The notes under the pieces were generated by a model. That model worked only from the letters and a program-made list of their open reading frames with translations, was not told the origin of the DNA and did not search any database. This document shows, one piece after another, positions 24,786 to 34,945 of a stretch of 64,000 nucleotides of DNA. The stretch is from Rotaria socialis (lineage: Eukaryota > Rotifera > Eurotatoria > Philodinida > Philodinidae). The stretch lies in NCBI GenBank assembly GCA_905331475.1, contig CAJNYU010003187.1:1-64000 (forward strand), read 5' to 3'. The position numbers were made by a program, and so were the translations under genes. Positions within the stretch are counted from its first letter, which is position 1. Each line of letters opens with the position of its first letter.

Positions 24786-26402
24786 TTAATCATGAAAATG
24801 GTAGTTGACAAAAAAGTCATGGAAACAAAATTTCTCGGAACAAAATGCACAAGTAATTAAAACAGCATCGTCACAGTTATCTACTGAACACTCTTCATGT
24901 GATGTAATTGGTGGAAAACATACTTCATTGATATTGAAAAAAGGAGTTGGATCTGTTTTTGACAGTCCACTTGCATACCAAGAATAACGTATCATTTGAC
25001 GGAAGATTGGTGCTGAAAGCTGATTATGAACTAATGATACAATCTTTATTATATTATTTCTTTCATACATATGTATTGGTATTTCATCCAAAGCAACTCT
25101 ATTATAAATTCTTTTAATAAAATTTTTCATCTGTCTGTTATAATACACGTCCAATGGCTGTAAATCACTTGTTGTTTTCTGTGGAGTTTGAATTCGTGTT
25201 ATATGTTTATTTTGACAATTGGCTTTATCATACAATGACATATCATTCTGAGCAGACCAACTGTCGGAAAGCAAAAGACATTTACCTCCAATAGAAGGTA
25301 AGAGACAATTATCACGCCAATAGGCAACTAAAGATGATGTCAATTTGCCTGATGCTGAACATGTAATTACAACGTTAGAAGGTTTAAACAACTTATTTTT
25401 AACACCTTCTCCTAGCTTACCTTTCGGCTCCTGTAAACATAATAAAATAGGACCTACCTGTTTTCCATCAAGGGAAATCGTTGGTTGTACTGTATATGAG
25501 TGAGTACTTGCATTTTTTGAGGCCACCGTGCCGAAAGTCTTTTTCTCTCCCCCAAACGATAATGTTCTGGTTGAATGTGCTTCTTTTTCAATGCCAACTT
25601 GATCGGTATTCAGAATCTGTGATGGATTAAAATGAGAAGAGCATTTATAAAAATCTTTGATGAAATCTTTTGCTGATTTTTCAATCAATTCCTAATTTGC
25701 CACTTCATGTTTTGTTACAATATTTGTTACCCGACGAGAAACTATTCCGTGTCTACCTTTGAAATTTCTTAGCCATCTGTCTGATGCACTAAATTCATCT
25801 AATTTAATTTCTTTTGCTGCTTTCAAACCCCATCTTTTAATATCAATATCATGAACCATAAGACTCTTTTCTCTTGCCCCTACAAATATTTTGAACACCA
25901 TATCATCTAAATTTTGTGTTTTTTGTCGTTTCGTACCCTGTTGTTCAATATAATTACGGAATCGACTTATGTATGCTTGATCTGGAACTTTTTTGTATTT
26001 ATGATGCACTGTCTTCCATGATCTCCTTCGTTTACCCGATGAATCTTTAGCATCAGCATAAGCAACAACTTCTTTCATATATTCCAAAGAATAGCCCTTT
26101 ACATTACAACCTTCTCGTTCTTTTTCCTCTGATTCCAATTCATCATCAGCTTCAGAACTATCATCATCATGAGAAGTGGTATCATCGACCTCACTTTCGT
26201 AATCATTTGACATTTCATAAAGATCTAATGTCGTCTCCTCTTCGTATTCAACTCTTTTACATTTATTAAATGTTACAATTGTTTCACACAAATGCTGAGC
26301 AATTTCACGTTCTTTTGATGAGATATCCGATGTTGAATGTAAACTAAGATTGTTTTTCACCAAATCACACAAACAATCTACAATATTCGCAGGATTCATC
26401 AC
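24786..26402 (-). pseudogene. pogo-type transposase (CENP-B HTH + DDE), one in-frame stop
   Basis: Two frames in the same phase, 26402-25692 (236 residues) and 25688-24786 (300 residues), are separated only by a TAG codon at about 25690, so together they form a transposase of about 537 residues. The first part has an acidic stretch (SEVDDTTSHDDDSSEADDEL), a helix-turn-helix region (SLEYMKEVVAYADAK, RRSWKTVHHKYKKV) and a CENP-B-like second HTH (ASDRWLRNFKGRHGIVSRRV). The second part has the DDE fold: first Asp in QILNTDQVGI, second Asp in CLLLSDSWSAQND, third Asp in TSDLQPLDVYYNRQMK. The C-terminus has an unusual Cys/His cluster (CSVDNC, CAFCSEKFCFHDF, then YHFH) that looks like a metal-binding tail. 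Read-through or a single mutation may explain the stop. Confidence 0.85.
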
Positions 26403-27332
26403 TCTTAAGATATCAAAAAAAGTATAGAATCAAGAAAAAAAATGTAACAATAGTGAGTTACTTACTTTTCAAATGTTGACAGATCTTTAATAATAGATGA
26501 TATTATGTATTATTACGTCGGTGAATGCTTCTAAAATAATATAAGATCGTAAACCTAAAACGTAGAAGAAAGAAATTTAGTGTAACTATTATCAGTGAAA
26601 ATACGAAAAAAAACCGTTGAAATCTTTGATCCAATGGGATTACAACGCTTGTGGCGCCCCCAATAATCGTTCTAGAGATGAACTAAATATGATTTTGTGG
26701 GTTTTGCGATCTCCTCTTTCATGTGAAAACATTAGAAATTGATTTTTCGCTAGAAAACAGGATTTTCCCAAAATTGGGATAATAAAGGGCTAGCGGCCCA
26801 AATGATTATGATATTCGGAATCAGCATACTGAATTACCTAGAACCCACTAGTTTTCCAAGAAAAAGCGATTTGACAGTTGGGGCCGTTCCCTCGTAAGTG
26901 TTATTGACTATCCATGTCCGTCGATGTTGATGAGGTTTTTTTTGATCAAATCGATCGAATTCTTAATCAGATTTGAAATAATTCAATAATGTCTGTATTG
27001 TTTTCCTTATTGTCAAAGGATAGATAGGATAAAAGATGAACTGATATCGATATTAAACTAGGATAACTCTTGACAAATGGTAATTTGGTACAGTTTAATG
27101 ATAAATATAATTGTTCAATATCACTTTCATATGAAACCGAAATTTCATTGTGTTTATCTTGTGATAATGTTTTACTCGACCTATGAAATAATTGACTCAT
27201 AATAAAGAGTAATCGTTCAGTTAATGAAAGAAGTCCTTGATCTCGACCTTGTCCTTCAATTTCAGTTTTCAGTAATAAATTCAATTTATCTAACATCGAT
27301 GAAATCGATTGTACATGTGGGTCGATTAAACG

Positions 27333-27534
27333 GGAAACGGACAGTTGCTCGCAATGACACTTGCTCGCGAGTGTGAATGAGGGTGAAGGCGTGGATTTTG
27401 AGGGCGCGAATGAGAGTGAGGGTGAGGGTGAGGGTGTAGCTACTCACCAGTAACTTAGAAACTTAGACTGGAGCTCATACTCGCGAGAAAATGCCTTTGC
27501 GAGCAACTGTCCTGCGAGCAACTGTCCTAAACCC
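27333..27534. mobile_element. Mutator-like MITE with 10-bp target duplication
   Basis: The 202-bp insertion is flanked by exact copies of CGATTAAACG (27323-27332 and 27535-27544). Ends are inverted repeats of about 22 bp, starting GGGAAACGGACAGTTGCTCG on the left and, in complement, GGGTTTAGGACAGTTGCTCG on the right; GGACAGTTGCTCGCA recurs a second time in the right arm. The middle contains a short tandem GGTGAG run. A 10-bp duplication and GGG-starting ends suit a Mutator-like family, but no transposase is available to confirm it. It interrupts the UBR4 pseudogene between two recognisable blocks. Confidence 0.75.
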
Positions 27535-28081
27535 CGATTAAACGTTGTCAATTCACCTTCAATTTAATTGCATATTCAAATAATTTCCACAGAATTTGTA
27601 ATAAAGCTTTTCCCAATTACATATCATGCATTGGATCTAATCGTTTTACCATCGTTTCTATTAATACATTCTTATTTAAAGAGATTGATAGAGAATCTAA
27701 TGGCGCATTTGTTATTAAGAAGAGCTTAGCGATATTATATCATTGATGAGCACTCAGACTCAGATATAGGCATAACAATAATGCTGTGAATCTTTAGTTG
27801 TCGATCTATTTTTAAAACATTTCTTGAACTCACAAAGATCATTTCTCTTTATTGAAATCACGCCAGCGATGTTAAAAAACTATTTTAGGATATTCTTATC
27901 GAAAAGAAAACTCTAATTAGGACTGATAACACCATCATTGAATCTCAACGATGCATAATCAGACATTCTCTCTATCTGAACGATCTTTGCCTATCAAAAC
28001 ATCATTTCAACTTTATGAAAAAGTGAAATATTTTATCCGTGTTTAAGTTTTCGTATAGGAAAATAGTAAATAAATTAATAC

Positions 28082-28631
28082 CTGTTAAACATTGAGTGAA
28101 TTCACCATAAGAATTTATGATACAACTAAGATTAAGATCACTTCGACAAGCATCAATTTGACTACAAGTTGCATTTGCAAATAATTGTAATGGACACATG
28201 CTGCCATTCCAATAACTATTCCCTGGACATTGGCACGTGCTCGTAGTCGATGAACAAGTCTGATATCGATTTTCTTGACAAGCTGAACAAGATTGATTGT
28301 ACATCGATGCATATAATGATGCTGAAAGTATCACACTGCCAACAATAGACGTTTGAGAAGCCACAGCAATGATTGCTCCATTGGTAAGATCCGCTTCGAA
28401 CAGTCGACAACGGTGTGAACTTGAATCATAATCAAAAGTCCGGCATGGTGGATTTTGAGTACATGCAGCGGCGCACAATAATAGACTTTGAGCTGTATTA
28501 TTAAAAATCAATTGAAAACCATATTGAGGTTGAAATTCATGTCCTTGTAAACTTAAGCTAAGTGTGGATGAGTATATAGCATGAGCTGGTGAGCTCATTG
28601 CGATTACAACGAATATGAAAAATATCATCAT
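28082..28631 (-). pseudogene. Secreted PAN/apple-domain protein, first exon only
   Basis: An ATG at 28631 opens a signal peptide (MMIFFIFVVIAMSSPAHA). A PAN/apple-like module follows (QSLLLCAAACTQNPPCRTFD, then SSSHRCRLFEADL), then EGF/laminin-like Cys-rich text (CSACQENRYQTCSSTTSTCQ, CPGNSYWNGSMC). The exon ends at a good GT donor (exon end 28082). This arrangement is common in a large secreted family of bdelloids. The exons expected downstream are missing: decayed UBR4 sequence begins within about 130 bp, so this copy is 3'-truncated by a rearrangement. The surviving frame is open throughout. Ligand unknown; cell-surface or extracellular. Confidence 0.7.
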
Positions 28632-29789
28632 TTTCCCTAAATGAATGTCTATGACAATCTAAAATTCATTAGTAAACGTCAGTCAAATGCATTTGTGAAA
28701 CGTAGGTCTTATTTTGTTGGTGAAGTGTACATCTTTGCTTTTGTAGTTGCTAGTACTCTGAAAGAAAAAAGGAGTTCTGCAGAACCCTTTTATCGTTTCG
28801 TAGCTCATGCGGAACCATTTCAAGTTCTGCATGACAATACGAAACTATCAACAGTTCTGTCCAACAGTACTGAGCTTTTGAAAGTTTCGGGAACAGGTTC
28901 AAAACCATAAAAAGTTCTTTGTTGAAGAATACTGAACGGAAAGGGTTCTTCACAATGACACTGAACCTATTAAGATTCTGTGAAAAAATACCGAACCATA
29001 AAATGTTCTCTAGTCAAAATTACGGAACCCGACACGTTCTGTCCCATGATGCTGAACTTTGCATGGTTCCGCAAAAGAATCCTGAACCGTAAAAAGTTCA
29101 GTGTGCAATAATACTGAACCAGATATAGTTCTGGGTAAAGATGCGGAACCATCAAATGTTTTCTATCCAAAAGGGGAACCCGACAGGTTCTGTCCCGTGA
29201 TACTGAACCGTTTAAGGTTCAGCAGAAAATTGTTGAACCATAAAAGGTTCTGTTTCAGCAATGCTACACCGAAGAAGTTTTGTACAATAAGACTGAACCG
29301 CGAAAGGTTCTGTCAAAAAATGATCTATTCTAAAACCAAATTCTTTACCCAAAAATACTGAAGTGTAAAATATTTTCTCATTTCTGCTCAATTCTTTAGG
29401 GTGTCACAGTTCAAACGTGCTGCCATAAAAAGCTTTGAGAGAAAAAGTATGTTGCAAGATATATTTATTATGAAGTCTTTTATCAAAATGTCGGCGGAAA
29501 ATATTTTTTCAAATGTAATTTAAGATGCATTCATTACAACTATTTTATTGCATACTTTCTTCTTTCTTCTCTTCATGATACGTTATTGTGCTCTGAAAGA
29601 AAAAAAGGAGTTTTACAGAACCACTTTAGGGGTTCTGATATCGGATAAAACGCAGAACCCTCGAAAAAGGTTCTGACTGAAAAAGGTCCAGTAAAGAAAT
29701 AACAAAACCATGTGTGATTTTCTTCAAAAAAAGGTTCTGTCCTACGTATAAGGTGTTCCATGATTTAAATGGTTTACCGTTGGGATTTC

Positions 29790-30100
29790 CCTTATCTCTG
29801 TATCCATATTTCGATATTTTTATATCCTTAGCCTTATCTATACCTTATATGTATACGCTTACAGCTTTACCCTTAAACTATATCCTTATTACTATATTCT
29901 TATATCTATACCCTTAAAATATATCCTTATATCTATACCCTTAAGCTATACCCTTATATCTATACCCTTACAACTATACCCTTACAACTATACCCTTATA
30001 TCTATACCCTTACAACTATACACTTACAACTATACCCTTATTACTATATTCTTATATCTATACCGTTACAACTATACCCTTATTTGTATATTTCCTAAAA
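29790..30100 (+). repeat. Minisatellite CTATACCCTTA-type
   Basis: Degenerate tandem array of 11-17 bp units (TATACCCTTACAAC, TATACCCTTATATC) in the interior of the foldback element. A shorter relative (CCTTATAGCTA-type) appears at about 31325-31560, so the array flanks the central GC-rich insertion on both sides. Confidence 0.75.
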
Positions 30101-30409
30101 AAAGTATAGTTCCGGGAAAACTTTGGAGCCTTTCCGATTTTGGCGCTGTCTGAAAGCCTTTCAGAGTTTCCGAATATTGGTGTTCAAAGTCTTCTAAACC
30201 GAAACAAATAGTTACAGTACTTTCTCACAAAGCAATATCAGAAACTGCAAAAAGGTTTCAAAGCTCGCCAACCTGGGAATGCAATGAAGAATCTGAAAAA
30301 TATCGGTAGTCACACAGATGTCGAACCCATGTCGTTTGTCATAAAAACATCAAAATGACACATCGTTATTTCTCGAATACTGATATGTAACTTAGCCATT
30401 CGTTGAGAT

Positions 30410-30845
30410 CCATTTGAGGAATCTAAAAGAAAGGAAAAATTAATATTAGGTTTTTAATTCTTTAATGTAGCTCACCCTTTGAATAAAATTCATTCCAAGA
30501 ACCTAAAAGAGAAAAAAATCGATATTCCTATATAACTTTTTTATTCTTAAATGAAGCTTGTTATTTGAATAAAACCTATTTGCAGAATCTAAAACAAACA
30601 ATGAAAACTTAATATAATTTTTTAATTTTTTGCATATAACTTACTGATTGGACAAAATGTATTGAAAGAATCTAAAAGAAACCGAAATCTTGTTATTAAT
30701 TGTTGATTCTTCAATGTGAATTATCCTTGGAATGATACAATTGTAAAAATCTAAACGAAAAAAAAAGAAATTTTGATATTAGGTTTGTATTCTGAAAGGA
30801 AACTTACCGTTTGGATGCAATCTATTTGAAGAATTTCAAAAGAAG
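30410..30845 (+). repeat. Tandem repeat, period about 80-95 bp, five degenerate copies
   Basis: Each unit carries ATTTGAAGAATCTAAAAGAA-like text followed by a T-rich run and a GAAACTTACC/TGTAGCTCACC-like segment. Copies begin near 30410, 30490, 30580, 30665 and 30740, with a last partial copy at 30825. Non-coding. Confidence 0.55.
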
Positions 30846-30852
30846 AGAAACC

Positions 30853-31150
30853 CAGGTCGATCATTCCGGCCACCGGTGCCCGTAGGATACTCGAGGGAAT
30901 ATGCGGGAAAGTCACCATATCATGCAGGAAAACACGGAAAATCGCTGGAACCCGGAAGCAGTATTCCGGTCAAAAATACGGCCGGACTTTTCCGGCGAAT
31001 TCCTGCCAAGTTCAGGTGCTTTCCGGCAGGAATTGATCGGGAATCACCGGAAAAAAATCCGGAAAATTTCTAACCGGAATACTGCTTCCACAAAATCAAC
31101 GAAACTACCCGGAACCGGCCGTTTCCAGGCCGGACTGTTCGACCTGGGAA
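30853..31150. repeat. GC-rich CCGGAA-type block with inverted repeat
   Basis: A GC-rich island of about 300 bp in AT-rich surroundings, full of CCGGAA/TTCCGG words. GGAAGCAGTATTCCGGT at 30953-30969 is exactly inverted as ACCGGAATACTGCTTCC at about 31073-31089. It looks like a separate small element nested in the foldback element; its outer limits are unclear. Confidence 0.5.
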
Positions 31151-33192
31151 TTGCTATAGGTTTTTTATTGTTCGATCCTGTGATTTTAAGAAAAAATCAG
31201 TTGTAATGATCATCTGAAACCAGAAGTTTGTGGTGTTCTCAATCACTACAACACTTTAAAATTATTATGGCTATTTTTAATCGTTTTTTCTTGAAATTTA
31301 ATAAAAAAAAAGTTAGCTTTAGACAGTAGCCTTATAGCTACTTCCTTATTTCTCTAGCCTTAATACTGCATCTTATAGCTATATCTCGTTATCCATGCCT
31401 TGATATCTACACCATTACAATTCTTTTATTTTCAGCATGCCTTTACGATTGCATTCTTATATCTTGATCGTTTTATTTATATCATTATAATAATAGCCTT
31501 ATACGGATTTCCTTATTACTATACGATTATTTGTGTATTCGCGAAAGTATATGTTTTGGACTATATCCTTGGATTCATATGGATTTTTATTAAATCCTCT
31601 AACTTCTTTGTAAGATGTGAAGTTCAACGACATGTGTGCACATCAGTTGCGTATCATATGGCTGAATAATTTCATAGTGTTACATGTTTAATTGAATGGT
31701 TTCTTTTGTTGACGTTAACGAGTGTTTTAGAACAAACACGATAGACAACGATAATATGATAATAAATCATATATAGCTGCCGCATACGATACTTAAAAAT
31801 ATTATTGGAGCTTCATTAGCGTCGTCGAATTGTGAGGGTAGTCGTAATTTATCTCAAAGCAGTTGGATTACTAAATATGGATGATAGCATTATTTGCCTT
31901 TATAGTTATTTACCAGATTTAGCATATATTATCTAGGCGTTGAGGAAACTATGGTGATTTGTTTCAATCTTTTCCCGGGAATGACAAACAGGTGAAAATG
32001 TAAAAACAAAAGTAAAATTCACCCCATCTCAACGGTTTAAGTGCAAAAAGCACTCTCGAACGGTGAAAAACTCGAACATTAGAGCACAATAACGTATCAT
32101 GGAGTAAAAGAAAGAAGAAAGTATGCAATAAAATTGTTCTACTGAATGTACTTTAAATTACATTTGAAAAAATATTTCTTGTCGACATTTTGATAAAAGA
32201 CTTCATAATAAATATATCTTGCATTGCATCATACTTTGTCTCTCAAAGCCTTTTATGGCAACACGTTTGAACTGTAAAACCCTAAAGAATTGAGCAGAAA
32301 TGAGAAAATATTTTCCACTTCAGTATTTTTGGGTAGAGAATTTGTTTTTAGAATGGATCATTTTTTGACAGAACCTTCCAAGGTTCAGTCTTATTCTACA
32401 AAACTTCTTCGGTGTAGCATTGCAGAAACAGAATCTTTTATGGTTGAACAATTTTCTGCTGAACCTTAAACAGTTCAGTATCATGGGACAGAACCTTTTG
32501 AGTTCCCCTTGTAGATAGAAAGCATTTGATGGTTCCGCATCTTTACCCAGAATTATATCTGGTTCAGTATTATTGTACACTGAACTTTTTATGGTTCAGG
32601 ATTCTTTTGCCTAACCTTGCAAAGTTCAGCATCATGGGACAGAACCTGTCGGGTTCCGCACTTTTGACTAGAGAACATTTTATGGCTCGGTACTTTTTCA
32701 CAGAATCTTAATAGGTTCAGTGTCATTGTGCAGAACCCTTTCGGTTCAGTATTCTTCAACACAGGACCTTTTATGGTTTTGAATCTTTTCCCGAAACCTT
32801 CAAAAGTTCAGTACTGTTGGTCAGAACTATTGATAGTTTCGCACTCTAATACAGAACTTGAAATGTTTCCACATGAGCTACGGAGCCATAAAAGGGTTCT
32901 GCAGGACTCCTTTTTTCTTTCAGAATAGAAGCGACGTTCTTGAAGTCATATGATCCGAAATTAAGCAAAATTTTGAATGGGACAAAAGAATTTGGTTTTG
33001 TGCCTACCTAGTTCCGAAATATATAAATTGAGGAGTTCTCGTACTACTAACAGGTCAAGATTCTTAATACAACTCCTTTTTGTTTTTGAACAATTATATG
33101 GATAATTGGAAAAATTGCTGGTTTCCCATGTTGCGAATACCGGATCATTTTTTGCGGTAAACCGCGGTATTTATCCTTCCTACAGTAAATTA

Positions 33193-33476
33193 CACTGACA
33201 TGGGAGTCGGTAACCGGACCGATAAAACCGCGGTAAACCGGCTTTTTTTTGTTTTGCATGTTTATCACATGTAAAAGTTCAAAAAAAGGATGTTCAAAAT
33301 AGCTTAATTGATGATTTGGAACACTCTTTTTGTCAAACGTTATAGACGAACCGCTTAACCGCTTATTTTTTAGCGGTAACCGCGGTAAATTCCGGTAAAT
33401 TTTCACTGATGGAAGCCGGTAATTTGACCGGTAAAATCACGGTTAACAGCCGATTTTCATGTGGTTTTTATTACAT
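33193..33476 (+). repeat. Two direct copies of a CGGTAA-rich 75-bp unit
   Basis: The block starting CACTGACATGGGAGTCGGTA at 33193 recurs in diverged form from 33404 (CACTGATGGAAGCCGGTAA). Both hold GACCGRTAAAA and CGGTWAAC words and end at ATCACATG/TTACATG. GCGGTAA-type words are also frequent just upstream of each copy (33140-33180 and 33350-33400). Probably part of an old transposable element; no clear ends. The 119-codon minus-strand frame over it is not regarded as a gene. Confidence 0.5.
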
Positions 33477-33696
33477 GGGTTTTAAAGTAAAAAAGTTGGG
33501 TTGAGACCCGATAAAACCTTTTAACAATGACTAGAGGAGTATTATGTCGACGATATTGCCGGGGACAAAAAACGAGGAATTTTTCAGATTCTGATGTAGG
33601 GCATATATTCATTGTTTGGCACATCTCCCTAACCCTATTCCATACTGTGTGAGTAAATCACGTGTGTGAATTGACAAGGAACCTTCCCTCATCAGT

Positions 33697-33903
33697 TTGA
33701 ATTGTTATACACACTATTATGATAATGGGATTGTTCCATTGTTATGTCGAATGCTAAATCTCGAAAAATTAACTCCATTTCTTTCAATAGGAAGAAAGGA
33801 CTCGACTTATATTGATGGCATTCAATTACGCGATGAAATTCTCATTTATATGCCTCTACTAAATAAATTGACTTTCAATATACACACTTTTGTTCACAAC
33901 TGA
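33697..33903 (+). pseudogene. Fragment of an F-box/LRR-type bdelloid protein
   Basis: A 68-residue frame with DNGIVPLLCRMLNLEKLTPF, then STYIDGIQLRDEILIYMPLL and NKLTFNIHT. This style (YIDG, then EILIYMPLLNKLTF) is familiar from a large bdelloid family of F-box proteins with degenerate leucine-rich repeats; the assignment is from memory. Only one or two repeats remain, with no F-box and no exon continuation, so it is a gene relic. A hAT MITE lies 40 bp beyond its stop. Confidence 0.45.
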
Positions 33904-33943
33904 AACACTGCAATCGAGCTTCCGTCGAATAATTACATTCAAC

Positions 33944-34113
33944 CAGAGATGGGCAAGTCAAGTCAAAAAATGACTTCACCTGATGATTTTTTGAATGAAT
34001 TATGACTCAAATTGACTTGACTTGAAATCAGACTTGACTTGACTTGACTTGAAATTTTCAGAAACTGACTTGACTTGACTTGAGTCGAAAAAACGCTGAC
34101 TTGCCCATCTCTG
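33944..34113. mobile_element. hAT-type MITE, 170 bp
   Basis: Ends CAGAGATGGGCAAGTCA / TGACTTGCCCATCTCTG are perfect inverted repeats and are flanked by an exact 8-bp duplication CATTCAAC (33936-33943 and 34114-34121). The interior is filled with GACTTGACTTGA-type words, i.e. the TIR core repeated. Confidence 0.9.
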
Positions 34114-34719
34114 CATTCAACATAGCTTTGCTACAAGAGATATCAACAATTTGATTACAACTCCAAAGCATTGAAAACTCGAAATAAAGTTCTTTTCTTT
34201 TATACAAACTATAAAGTAAACTTGTCGTAACACTATATGCTTAATCTTTTGAAAAAGAATATTTTTAGACGGCTACATTCTCGATAGATGCCTCGTCTTG
34301 CTACAAAATTTAATATTTTTTGGTTAGAAAAAGTAGATTCAGATGATGTGCCTGTTAAGTGATGACTCAAACCAGGTGCTCAACCGTCATCATTCATTTG
34401 TACATTATGTAAAACTTAAAATTTATACATAAACATTTGTTGAAATTATGTTAAATGTTTTAATAAAACCTAATTATTCCGAATACTAATAAGCTCCAAT
34501 TTGCGTAGGACTCTCTTTTTCGAGAAAATAGAAATCCTCCTATATTCCTCCTTTTTTAGAAAATAGCATTAACATACCAGTAGTCGGTGTATCGAAAATA
34601 TTCACAATGAACTCATGAATAATATTGATCTCCAATATTCGTGCGGTCAACCGGATGGATAAAAAGTCAATCTAACTGAATATATATCTACCATTTTCTC
34701 TAATCTATACAATATTTTT

Positions 34720-34945
34720 CAAGGGGAAAACGGCGGACTTTTGAACTTGAAGTTACTTTCAGCTATTTGAAGTCGCTTACTTTGAAGTACTTTTCAACTT
34801 CAAATTTTCCTGAAATTACTTGAGGTTATTTTAAGCTACTTGTTCCTACTTTGGGCTACTTGGGTGGTACTTTGAGCTACTTCATGTAGTCTGTTTTGAA
34901 GCATTTTGGCGCACTTTTCTACTTCAAGTGTGCCGTTCACCCTTG
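34720..34945. mobile_element. hAT-type MITE, 226 bp
   Basis: Inverted ends CAAGGGGAAAACGGC and, in complement, CAAGGGTGAACGGC. An exact 8-bp duplication ATATTTTT flanks it (34712-34719 and 34946-34953). The interior repeats a TACTTTGAGCTACTTGA-like word. Different family from the MITE at 33944 and the one at 14916. Confidence 0.85.

Larger units (their letters stand above)
23783..26894 (-). mobile_element. pogo/Tigger-like DNA transposon with about 250-bp TIRs
   Basis: The element is 3112 bp. The left end (23783-24044) and right end (26649-26894) are near-perfect inverted repeats beginning CGAGGGAACGGCCCCAACTG; the left arm has one extra 16-bp piece. It is flanked by TAA on both sides (23780-23782 and 26895-26897), containing the TA target expected for Tc1/mariner-pogo elements. 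It sits in a UBR4 exon: the UBR4 text resumes as LDCFCETGKYL immediately outside the left end. It carries a transposase on the minus strand and a minisatellite in its 3' part. The high match between the arms suggests fairly recent insertion. Confidence 0.9.
21955..27955 (-). pseudogene. UBR4: UBR4 C-terminal region, broken and interrupted by transposons
   Basis: UBR4 is a giant N-recognin E3 ubiquitin ligase. On the minus strand the window carries its last quarter in order. Near 27720-27550 is LIETMVKRLDPMHDM, then LGKALLQILWKLFEYAIKLK. At 27296-26967 is DKLNLLLKTEIEGQ to LPFVKSYPSLISISVHLLSY. At 23785-23600 is LDCFCETGKYLYKKS. At 23590-23330 is LNTSSLSYVLSILTGLSS, then VKRIDEVRNQTRAEKKRLA. 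At 23225-23030 is the hemi-RING region HCICHEGYKYFSNKVLVIYT. At 22850-22690 is IRLIPYQIYSI, and near 22110-21990 the C-terminal FLYGNDAFIMEAC piece. At least six in-frame stops and several frame changes are present. A pogo-like element (23783-26894) and a 202-bp MITE (27333-27534) split the coding sequence. Clearly a pseudogene, plausibly a relic copy of a duplicated locus. Confidence 0.85.
28756..32925. mobile_element. 4.17-kb foldback element with about 840-bp inverted arms
   Basis: Ends read CTCTGAAAGAAAAAAGGAGT on the left and ACTCCTTTTTTCTTTCAGAA on the right, flanked by TA on each side (28754-28755 and 32926-32927). The left arm 28756-29594 and right arm 32081-32925 match along their whole length with scattered differences. 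Most of each arm is an array of short palindromes of GAACC/GGTTC type every 40-65 bases. The interior (29595-32080) starts with another direct copy of the terminus (CTCTGAAAGAAAAAAAGGAG at 29591), then holds minisatellites, a GC-rich palindrome and AT-rich repeats. There is no transposase frame. TA flanks suggest mobilisation by a Tc1/mariner-type enzyme. Confidence 0.8.

Noticed and set aside
28800-29350. Regularly spaced short palindromic repeats resembling a CRISPR array
   Set aside because: Spacing and repeat text vary, the array is mirrored in the right arm of a eukaryotic foldback element, and there are no cas genes.
29790-30100. CCCTTA-type repeats as possible telomeric DNA
   Set aside because: The unit is longer, degenerate and interrupted, lies inside a mobile element, and does not match a clean telomere repeat.
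33047-33406. 119-codon minus-strand frame
   Set aside because: It lies across the CGGTAA-rich repeat and has no protein-family character.
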